Shown here piece after piece: positions 12,331 to 21,000 of a DNA stretch of 64,000 nucleotides. Every line of letters begins with the position of its first letter. The stretch's first letter is position 1. The DNA comes from Gnetum montanum (taxonomy: Eukaryota > Streptophyta > Gnetopsida > Gnetales > Gnetaceae), in the NCBI GenBank assembly GCA_015680685.1, contig MNCI01006577.1:274773-338772 (forward strand), written 5' to 3'. The notes under the pieces are model-generated. The model had not been told where the DNA came from, ran no database searches, and was given only the letters and a program-made list of their open reading frames with translations. Both the position numbers and the translations under genes were made by a program.

Positions 12331-13509
12331 TTATATGTGAAATGATTTGAGGTACAGGTGGTTCATTGGATGAGCAAGCTCGTTACCATTCATGTTAGCT
12401 AGCTTAAATGCTCTATTGAGATATGCTTTTGTGACCAAATAAGGCCCTTCCCAGTTTGTTGCGAACTTGTCCACATGTTCACGAACTGCCTTAAGTACGA
12501 GGTTGCCTTCTTTGCTCGGGTGCTTGTGAATTTCATATTGATGGCGTCGACGCTGTTGTTTCTGGTACCAATCAATCTGATCAAGTGCACATGTGTGTTC
12601 CTCTTCCACTGAGTCCAAGTCAACGACGTGCAAGTCATTGTTTTGACCCTCATCGAGGAGTCTGGAGAGTGTGATCCTTAAGGAAGGTACCTGCAAATCG
12701 AGGGGTAAAATAGCTTCTGAACCATAAACAAGACTATATGGTGTTTTACCTGTGGACGTCCTATGCATTGTTCTGTATGCCCATAGTGCATAAACTAGCT
12801 GCTCGTGCCATCTTCGTTTGCTCTGATGAAGCATCTTCTTCAGCACCGAGATGAAAATCTTGTTCGTGGCTTCTGCTTGTCCGTTGCTCTGAGGATAATA
12901 TGGGGACAAGAATGAATGTTTAATTCCTAAGCTTTCGTAGAAGGTTTTTGTTTCAACACTACTAATTTGTGGTCCGTTATCAGTAATGATGGTCATCGGG
13001 ATGCCAAAGCAGGTCACGATGTTTTCCAAGATAAAGCGGCATACTTGTTTTGATGCAATTTTTCTGAGGGGGATAGCTTCCACCCATTTCATGAAATATT
13101 CAGTTGCAGTTATGATGAAGCTATGCCCCGCTGAAGATGGGGGAGTTATTAGTCTGATGATGTCCAACCCCCATTCCTAGAAAGGCCATGTGATTTGAGA
13201 TGTATGCAATTCATTGGGTGGGACATGTATGAGATTACCATGCTTTTGACATGTATCACATATTTTGACCTTAGAGACATAGTCGTACTCCATGTGTGGC
13301 CAATAATATCCTAAACACATTATTTTGGTTGCCATCTCTTTGGGTGCTATGTGCCCTCCGTAGAGTCCTTCATGTACTTGCTCCACGATGGTTTGGCCAT
13401 CAGTGCTACTAACGCACATTAACAAGATACCTTCGTAGGATCTACGACACAACGTGTCACCTATTAATGCATACTGTTGAGAACGTTTTCGTACTGCGTC
13501 CTTTTGCAC
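12331..13509 (-). pseudogene. Element A integrase
   Basis: Catalyses insertion of the cDNA into the genome. Read on the minus strand: an N-terminal zinc-binding part with VHEGLYGGH and CDTCQ (13509-13200); a catalytic core with LDII near 13167, TDNGPQ and NGQAEA (the D, D and E of the DDE triad all present); the linker RRWHEQLVYALWAYRT; and a C-terminal module with NWEGPYLVTKAY, the GPY/F type. One frame runs through both parts, with a single TAG near 13178 between zinc domain and core. It stops at the border of the 37-base array. This is the best-kept integrase of the window and lies behind the RNase H frame. Confidence 0.88.
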
Positions 13510-13561
13510 ATTTGTTAGATGTCGCGATGTTTCACCGTGTAGAAGATACTCTTTTATGTCA

Positions 13562-14080
13562 TCATACCATTCTACTTTGTGTTGTACTAAGTAATGTAAT
13601 CAGTAATTCATTAGGAGTATCAGTTATGGGTTTAGCACAACTAATTATAGAACTAGGCAACGTGTGGAACATGTTTGGCGCTAAGTTTAGGGCTAACGTA
13701 GCTAGTGCATCTACAATGGTGTTATCATTTCTGGAAACATGTTGTACATCTATGTTTTCAAATCGCTTCAGCAAATGCTTAGTCAAATCACAATATGATT
13801 GTAAGTGTTGTGCTTTGCATGCTTAAATGTATGTGACTTGATTTAGAACTAACTGTGAGTCACCTCTGACTACGAGTCATGTGATGTCAGAAGCTAGTGC
13901 TACTATGAGACCTCTAAGGAGGCCTTTGTACTCTGCTACATTGTTGGTACAGTGAAAATTAAAATAATAAGAAAAGGGTTGGATCTCCCTGGAGGGATAG
14001 GTGATGACGGCGGCGACACTTCCCCCTCAGGAGGTGGATGCTCCATCAAAATTCAAAATGGCATCATAGTCATCAGGCAT
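13562..14080 (-). pseudogene. Element A second, archaeal-type RNase H (aRH)
   Basis: Extra RNase H domain typical of Tat-clade elements, between the classical RNase H and integrase. Seen on the minus strand: NFDGAST near 14060, NNVAEYKGLLRG near 13940, RGDSQLVLNQ near 13860, and RNDNTIVDALATLAL near 13720. These carry the D, E, D and D expected of a type I RNase H active site. Stops at TAG and TGA positions break the middle. The frame differs from that of RT and integrase, so small indels lie on both sides. Confidence 0.78.
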
Positions 14081-14772
14081 TATGTCTATTACACTCACAT
14101 TTTCATCTGGAAACTCTAGCTCTATTGTCTCTTGATCATGCATTGGTGATGTAGTCATTTGAGTTGCTATAGCTTGACCCTTAACAGATGACTGCGCTAT
14201 GTAGTGTAGGTCAAACTTAGCTATCATGGCTTTCTAGCGAGCTATCTTACTTGATTCATAGAGGTTGCCTATGACAGCTCTGAGCACATTATCCTTGCAG
14301 ATTATATTGACTTGGTTGCGGAAGAGATAATGTCGCCATTTCTTCAAGGAAAAGGTAAGGGCTAAACATGACCTCTTCACCTCGTTGTACTTTTTTTCAT
14401 GGGCTACTAATGCATGACTTAAAAATAATAAACAGGGACTTCAGTTCCATCATCTCATTTTTGGCAAAGCATGGACACAATTAATGAGTCAAATGTGGCG
14501 AGATAAATGTAGAAAGGTTTATCGTTTTGAGGTGGATAGATTGTCGGTAATTGAGTCAGTGCCATTTTAATGTTGTCAAATGCTTCCTGGCACTATGAAG
14601 TCCATTCAAAATGGACGTTCTTGCGTAGTAAGTGGTTCATAGGTTTCAACTTGTCCATCAATTTTTCTATGAAGCGCATAATGAACTATAATCTACCTTG
14701 TAGACCTCAAAGTTTGGTAAGGTTGCTTGGTGGTTGCAGGTTTGTAATGACCTTCACCTTATCGGGGTCTAC
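14081..14772 (-). pseudogene. Element A classical RNase H (gRH) and connection
   Basis: Removes RNA from the RNA-DNA hybrid. Visible pieces on the minus strand: the connection with GLQGRL and FIEKLMDKLKPMNHLL (14760-14610), QLPTIYPPQNDKPFYIYLA (about 14560-14510), EVPVYYF, then the conserved LTFSLKKWRHYLFRNQVNII near 14370-14310, and KFDLHYIAQSSVKGQA (about 14225-14180). The same string of motifs is in B and D. It holds many in-frame stops. Confidence 0.75.
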
Positions 14773-15960
14773 TCAGATTCCTATTTCTAACACTATGAAT
14801 CCTAGCATCTTGCCCATTTTTACCCCAAAGACACATTTCTTTAGGTTGAGCCTAAAATCATCATTTAGACAACATTTTAAAACCAAATCTAAGTCTTGTA
14901 TGTGTTGCTCTGGTGTTTTTGATTTAACTGCAATGTCATCCACATATTCATTGAGCGAATGAAGTATGTAATCACTAAAAATGAATGTCATTGCTCTCTG
15001 ATATGTGGCACCGATGTTCTTCAAGAAGAATGGCATCATTGTATAGCAAAAGGCTCCCCATGGTGTCATGAAGGTTGTCCTGAGCTAATGTTCCGGGTTA
15101 ATCCGTATCTGGTTATATCCCAAAAAGCCATTCATAAAAGACAATAGAGCGTACCCCGAAGTTGAGTCAACAATTTGATCAATGCTTGGTAGCGGGAAGT
15201 CATCCTTTATGGTTGCGATGTTGAGATCTCGGAAGTCTATGCATAATCGAATGCTTCCATTCTTCTTAGGGAATATAACCATGTTAGACACCCAATCAGT
15301 GTAGTCAACAGGCCAAATGAAACTAGCTTGATAAAACTTAGTAATCTCATTGTAAACTGCCAATGCTACCTCAGGTTTGACCTTGCATGCTTTCTTTTTC
15401 ACTAGTCTTAACTTGGGATCGAGTATAATGTTGTGTTGGACAATGCAAGGATCTAGTCCAGGCATGTCATTGTAAGACCAAGCAAATGCTTTCATGTTTT
15501 CTCGAAGCACGTGTTCCATGTCCTTGGCACGTTGAGGTTGTAATAGTGAGCTCAATTTTAATACTTTAACTTCACCGTTAGGCAGAGTTATGGGGGTTTC
15601 AGTTAAAGGGTCTTCAGTGATGCTATCAGCTTCTATGTCCAGATATTTTGTCATACCTTCATAGCTGTCTAATGTTTGTTGCCTCGAGGCTACAAATGTG
15701 TCGTCTATTGACGGACCTAAGTCAATACAATTTATGTTGATTTCTTTTGTGATCTTTCTGTATGGTCCATTGATGGTCAATGGTGTGAATAGCTGCTTGT
15801 AATCCATCGTGCTTGCTCCTGCCAATAAACAGGGAGCAAAGTGAGCTAGGGGGGTTGTTATGCTTTCCAAGCAATGTAACTCATGTGTACGTTTGATAGT
15901 GACTAAGGTATGCAGTGGTAATTTATCGTCGTACCTAGACGCATGGTAGTTTGGGGCCAT
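14773..15960 (-). pseudogene. Element A reverse transcriptase (RT) with N-terminal leader
   Basis: RNA-directed DNA polymerase. The start at 15960 (ATG) follows a conserved AG acceptor-like site by 12 bases; equivalent ATGs exist in B, C and D. About 130 leader residues precede PGLDPCIVQH. Motifs in order: WVSNMVIFPKKNGSIRLCIDFRDLN, DDFPLPSIDQIVD, LLSFMNGFLGYNQI, then GATYQRAM, NEYVDDIAVKS (YVDD catalytic pair intact) and FGVKMGKMLGFIV. This is the Tat/Ogre pattern. A short break separates 15085-15960 from 14773-15069, in the same frame. It is the least damaged RT in the window. Confidence 0.9.
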
Positions 15961-15980
15961 ACCGGGCCTTGCCTGTCAAT
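15961..15980 (-). promoter_or_regulatory. Acceptor-like AG before pol of A
   Basis: On the minus strand AAATTGACAG|GCAAGGCC stands 12 bases before the pol ATG at 15960. Comparable sites occur in B (43793), C (52808) and D (28971). It may be the 3' splice site of an intron joining gag-pro to pol, as known for Ogre elements. Confidence 0.5.
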
Positions 15981-16030
15981 TTATAGTCATGACGGACTGA
16001 TCATGGCATTTTAAGGCCTTACCGGGCAGA
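15976..16030 (-). repeat. Short pre-RT minisatellite remnant of A
   Basis: GTCAATTTATAGTCATGACGG and CATTTTAAGGCCTTACCGGG are two units of the family minisatellite, in the same place as the longer clusters before RT in B (43374-43666) and C (53036-53112). Confidence 0.6.
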
Positions 16031-17201
16031 ATGTGATAGTTCGTTTATGATTTCTAATTGATTATGTGATTTGTAATTGTTACTAAGTGTGAGATTGCGA
16101 AACAAAGAGTGTGTACTGAGGTGTTTAGTTTGGGCAATAGGAGTTGCTGTGTAAGGGAAGATTTCATGTGGGTAATGCTACATAGTTATCTTTACCTTTG
16201 TTTATATGTATTTGTATTTTAGTTAATTCCTATGTTTATTGAGTAAAATATCCAAGGCGCCAATTTCCTAGAGGGTGAGGCGGCGTGTGCCACATGAAGA
16301 CATATAAAAAATGATGTTGTAAGCATAAACTTCAGCGTAAACCTCAAAATCTCAGCATGCACCCAGAGCTCAGCGTGAATCTACACTTGGCATGAAATCG
16401 AGAGTAGCGAATGTGGAGGCACATATTTGGTGATACAGATAGGGACAGGCATGGATACGATATAGAAGTGGCAGCAAGGATGGCATATGTTGGAGCGCAA
16501 CGAGTCCAACAAGGGAGTTTGGTGTGTCTGCTCTTGAGAATCTTCAGCGTGCCGTGAGGATGAAAATCTGAGTGTGAACACAGCAAACCACGTGAACGTA
16601 GAATTGAAACCCCGGCATGCAGGGTCCAACATGAACACAAGGTTCAAACCCCAATGCAGAGGGTTCAGGATGAACATAGCATGCAGGGATGGACAATGGT
16701 AAGTGAGAACAAGGCTAGGGAAGGAACGAGCCTAGCTTGACCTTTGCAGAGGAAAGCGAGGGTATGCTCCAGTGCCTACCTAAACCCATGATCCCCTCAT
16801 GGTTGGGATCATCATGCCAGTAGGCCCTGATCCTCTATTAAAATTTGTATTTTTGCATGTTGTTTTCGTCATTTCATTCTTAATTTCCCTTTTTCTTATT
16901 TCGACGTTTAGCATAAGGCCTGGCCTGTTTCTTTAGCATAGATGTTAGCATACAGGCCAGCGTTCATGTTTGGGAAATTTTGGTTGTATGTTCAGCATAT
17001 AGGATAGGGCTAAAATGCTCAACGTGTGGGGTTTGTGTACCCACGTTCCAACCTGTAGCATGCAGGGTTTGCATGCTAAGTTTTCCAACGTGCAGGGTCT
17101 GCATGCTGAGCGTGAACCTGGGAATTTTTCTAAGTGTTGGCCCCCAGTGTAAAACCTTATTTTTGCGTAGCATATTAACCCTAGTTCTTGAATACATGCA
17201 G
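16031..17201 (+). promoter_or_regulatory. aORF upstream region and intron 1 in A, with TATA-like box
   Basis: TATAAAAAA at 16303 could be the antisense promoter. A strong donor-like AATG|GTAAGTGAG at 16698/16699 could end exon 1, giving an intron of 503 bases to 17201, close to the 520-base intron 1 of B. The coding part of exon 1 is not recognised in A. The stretch is full of the A-specific word (AGCGTGCAGG, GCATGCAGGG, GCATGCTGAGCGTG), especially 16340-16700 and 16910-17130. Confidence 0.45.
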
Positions 17202-17998
17202 GGATCCCAAACCTTTCCTCCTGGTGGTGGAGCTTGTTGGACATCTGGCGTGGTTTGGGCCTATTGATTCTGATGAACCGGCTCTCGATATGACCATTGA
17301 TCAAAATGGGGTATGGTTTAGGGCAAGTGCCAGTGAGTTCCTGGCTTTCATCTTAGAAAAATTCAACATGGTAATATGGTCGCATCTAAGTGAACAATTA
17401 GCATTGAACGTGCTTGAGACTATGTTACCAGGATCCTCAAATGGCATTATGGCTTTCATGGTGGACATCGACGAGGGACCGCTTACGATTGAGGACAGTC
17501 CCTCTGGAGGGCCCAGATCTACCCGTCCATTATCATGTGTATGGGACCTATTGTCACATGGCTCTCACTATGTTAATAGCACCTTATTCTTGGCCACTCA
17601 TGTGCACACGTTATTCCAGAATCCTCTTGGAATGGTGTACAGGGTAGAGAGGTAAGGTTGTTTAATTTATCATTTCAGTTCTAATGCTTAGTGGTTGTTT
17701 ACATTTTGACCATCATTCCTTTGTAGGCCCCAATTTGACAAAGAAGGAGTAGGCGTAGGTGACGATGGACTTGCATTGGCTCATACCACCTTAGAGACTT
17801 TCATGGTGGGTCCCACTCTCCGTGGTGCCATGTTAGCCCAGACTAAGGGTAACATTGTTCATTTTCACAAATGATACTCTAGGGCATTTGAACAATGTAA
17901 GGCTTGGGGATGGCTGCATGGGGATTGGTCCCGTAATGGCCCAGTTTTCCCATGCGATGTTGATTTGTCTTCTAATGATCCTAATCCATTATCCGACA
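17202..17998 (+). pseudogene. aORF of A, exons 2-3: FCP1-like (HAD) domain without catalytic Asp
   Basis: Exon 2 (450 bases, the same length in B) begins after CATGCAG and has PFLLVVELVGHLA, then WFRASASEFLAFILEKFN, VIWSHLSEQLALNVL and NSTLFLATHVHTLFQNP. FCP1/NLI-interacting-factor-like phosphatases have LLxLDLDG, RPxxxEFLxF, VWSS and NTLLxDDSP...LxNP in this order. Here DLDG reads ELVG and the DDS triplet reads ATH, so catalysis is unlikely. Exon 3 (272 bases) adds FDKEGVGVGDDGLALAHTTL, like the C-terminal arm of that family. The fold call rests on motif order read by eye, not a search. A TGA in exon 3 (near 17872) replaces an Arg codon (CGA). Confidence 0.5.
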
Positions 17999-18089
17999 GT
18001 AAGTAATATTATTTCTAATGCTTAACTTTTGTTTGTTCTGCTACATCGTTGGTTGTATTGACTCCATCGATGTTACCCTATGCGTACAG

Positions 18090-19136
18090 TGGATGTCCCC
18101 CCTGGTGGAGTCACCATCACAACCGGGTGGACTAAGGGCACTTTGGCCATGAAATTTGGGGAGATCAATGATGCACAACGATGGCTGCATGAGAAGGCAC
18201 CGCCACATATTATCAGTTGTCTGTGCGACGCTGGCCTCATGGAGTTATTTACGGCCCCAAGTCCTGATGTCTCTGTGACCAAGATGATTGCGATCATTGA
18301 TTCTTTCAACGAAGTGGTTACTTACTATAGTACTCACATCAAGAGAATCAAAGTAGCCTTCCATCTACTAGCGGAGTTCTTTTCAGACTTCTTCGGTGTA
18401 CCAGCAGCTAGGACTAAAGTGATTTTGGATAGATCACAGAAGGAGATCCATGTGGTTCATGAATTGAAGGATTGGTTGGGTGTTTTTAAAGGTTCTAATG
18501 GATTCCCTATGTAGGGACAATCAAAAGTAACTGAAGTCAATGAACTGTACCCCCTGTTTAGAGCACGAGTATTTCCAAAGTCCCTATTCCAAGTGAGGAC
18601 TTTTGGGGTAGAATCTGTGCATATCATGCGCACGATTCTGGAGACTGGGGTACGCTATAATTGGGCACAGTTTTTACTTTCAAGTTTCCATGGGGAGATA
18701 GTGAGGTTGCGTTCGAATATTAAAGAGCAACCCCATTTCACCTTTGCATTCTTCACCGGTTACTTGTGCGGGTTGGCTGAATTTCTAGTTATTCGCGTGG
18801 ACAACATGTAGGTGTTAAGGGATTGTGGGCAACTGTCTCGCCCATGGATTCGCCACTTATTTGAGGTGACAAGATCTTAGGATGCTCCTGAGAGGATTGA
18901 CGAATTAGTTTCTGTTACACCGGAGGGGTCATCTGGCCATTCAATTCATATGCGTGATAGTGTAGGGTTGGAACCAGGTGATGTGCCCTATACTGCTAGG
19001 AGAGCTGATCAGGTAATCAAGGAAAAAATCGGGAAGGCCAAGTCCAAGGTCCAACAACCTAAGCACTCTAGAGAGGTGGCTCCAACTGTAGATGAACCTA
19101 AGGTGAAACGCATACGGTTTAAAATGCCTGCACGGG
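18090..19136 (+). pseudogene. aORF of A, exon 4: conserved helical middle region
   Basis: One frame through 349 codons with three TAG stops at 18512, 18809 and 18878. Blocks shared with B and D are LAMKFGEINDAQRWL, MIAIIDSFNEVV, FFSDFFGVPA, YPLFRARVFPKSL, ETGVRYNWAQFL, FFTGYLCGLAEFLVI, LSRPWIRHLFEV, and a basic tail KVQQPKHSREV...KRIRFKMPARG that could be a nuclear signal. No known domain recognised. The exon enters after TGCGTACAG and leaves at CACGGG|GTAAGTAAG. Confidence 0.6.
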
Positions 19137-20639
19137 GTAAGTAAGCTTGATTCACTCATTTATCCTTGTTTTATTATCATTATTATTTTCTAGCCATTTA
19201 TCCGAAGTTGATTTTGAACTTATGAATGTCATTAGAGTCAACTCCTGAAGTAAGAAGGGAGATGTTGACACCGATTGTCAAGGAGGAAGAAGTCCCAACG
19301 AATTTGGATGAGGAGGATGAAGCATGCAACAACGAGATGGAAGTCCCTGCCCCTCTGAGCAAAGAAGCGAAAGAGCGGAAGGGAGACACCACAGAAAAGG
19401 ATCACATTGATGATCAGGATGAAGTTGATGAGATGTTTGATGGTTTCTTCAGAGGAAGGTTAGACCTTGGTGATCCCCCAAATCCAGAAGAGGATAGAGA
19501 TTCCGATATGTTCTCCTTATTATGTTTATTTGACTCTTGAATTATTCTTTCTATTATTCAGAGTTTTAATTTTATGTTTTTGCTGCTACTAGGTAGAAAT
19601 GTTAAAGCTAGGAAGAATCCTAATGTCCGTTTGGAAATACCTATGATGAAGACTCCTATGGAAATGACTGCCAAAGTTGACCCGTCTCCTACACATGAAT
19701 CATTTACTTGGATCGAAATGCCAAGTAAAATGGATTTTGTCCTTGGTATCATTGATGAGGTAGTCGATCGCATCCAACAAGCTCACCTTGAAATAGGTAT
19801 ATATGTCTTAAGCATTTTGAGTCCTTTAGTTTTCACATCCATTTCTACCATCCGATGTCTAATGCATGTTCTTCTCACGTGGATAGGGACTAAGCTGAAG
19901 TGGGATCCATCTGAGGCCACTTGCATTGACAGTCTACCTGCACTACCACCAGAGATTGAGCAAGTGCCAAGATAGATCTATGATGAGGTGGTAGAATGTA
20001 TTGTGCAGAATGCCAAGTCTTTTTGGACTTGTAGGCGTTCCATTGAGAAACTATGGTTACAAATTCAGGCAGGGGAAAAGGAGACAACCATGCTAACAGT
20101 AAAACAAGATGATTTTAAGTCGCGCTATGAGTTTTCCTCGGCAAGGTTGACGGGTGATCGTTCTTGGTGAACCTTTGAGATTACTTATACTAGGTATTGG
20201 AATTTATTGAATTGCCAAGTAACTATGATTCGAGAGCTAGCAAAACGGAAGGCACAAATTGATTTTCTAAATCTCAAATGTCAGGGTTGGAAAGCTTTCG
20301 CGTCTAAGGTGTGGAAATGGGGTCAAGATGAGAAGACACACAAGTATCATTATAAAAAATCATTAAAGGAGCAATCCATAGAGAAGCGTCAGCTGGAAAT
20401 GTTTGTAGAGGGTTTAGGCCTACGATCTTCATTTGACGCATTTGCTAAGCACACTATGGTAGAGATGGAGTCTCCCAAGAGGGTCATTACTATAGCTTCT
20501 AGGGAGGTTTCTATGGGTGAGTTTCCTCTTAAATGTCCCACTTGGTCGACGGTGGACAAAGGGAAGGCCTTAGCCAACATTGATCTAGGTCTTGATGGAA
20601 TCGATTGGGCAAGTGTCCCTAAGGAGGAAATCTATGTAT

Positions 20640-21000
20640 AATTAGGGCTCCGTCATTGACATGCACTCTATGTATTTTGAATTAATTTACTTGTATGGTT
20701 ATGAACATAGGTGCGGTTGTCACTTCTCCTGTTTTCTCATCAATTTTGATGTTGTTAGTATGGAAGCCTAGTGATTTAGAAATTGGCCCTTGAGGCGAAT
20801 ACATTACCGCATGAATGGAAAGTTCATTTGGAGGTAAGTCTTCATTTACTGGGATTGATGTCAACATACGTACTAGGGCTTCACGATGCGTTTGAGAAGT
20901 TAACATCAGATCATATAGACTTAATGAAGTGTTTTTCTCTTTAAGTGCCTGCGTAACCTGTGTTAGGGCTATTACTAAATCTTTGCCATTAGGTGTATGC
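20640..21000 (-). pseudogene. Truncated protease of element A
   Basis: The lead block before protease is intact (LSLYDLMLTSQTHREALV, then TTAPMFITIQV). The protease itself begins FKIHRVHVNDGA and then breaks off at about 20645, where the sequence becomes the 3' end of the antisense gene. The flap, the GRSW block, the PR tail and the post-PR minisatellite are all missing. A could not process its own polyprotein even without its stops. The loss is a deletion relative to B, C and D. Confidence 0.78.

Larger units (their letters stand above)
17202..20641 (+). pseudogene. Antisense multi-exon gene (aORF) of element A, best preserved copy
   Basis: Gene opposite to gag-pol, between truncated PR and RT. 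Exons: 17202-17651, 17727-17998, 18090-19136, 19236-19523 (donor weak), 19593-19796, 19887-20641. All junctions keep the frame and have GT...AG introns of 69-99 bases. Six in-frame stops were seen, at about 17872, 18512, 18809, 18878, 19973 and 20168; most are one C-to-T change from Gln or Arg. About 1000 codons in all. Order: FCP1/HAD-like N-terminal domain, helical middle, KEEE/DEED acidic part, charged C-terminal part (probable coiled coil, KEQSIEKRQLEMFVEGL). The tail exon seen in B and D is missing because a deletion fused this end to the protease remnant. Function unknown; no homologue with a known role was recognised for the C-terminal two thirds. Confidence 0.78.

Noticed and set aside
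17188-20641. A host gene or plant mobile domain (PMD) protein
   Set aside because: The same gene lies in the same slot of three retroelements, and the PMD signature blocks are not visible; the FCP1-like order fits better.
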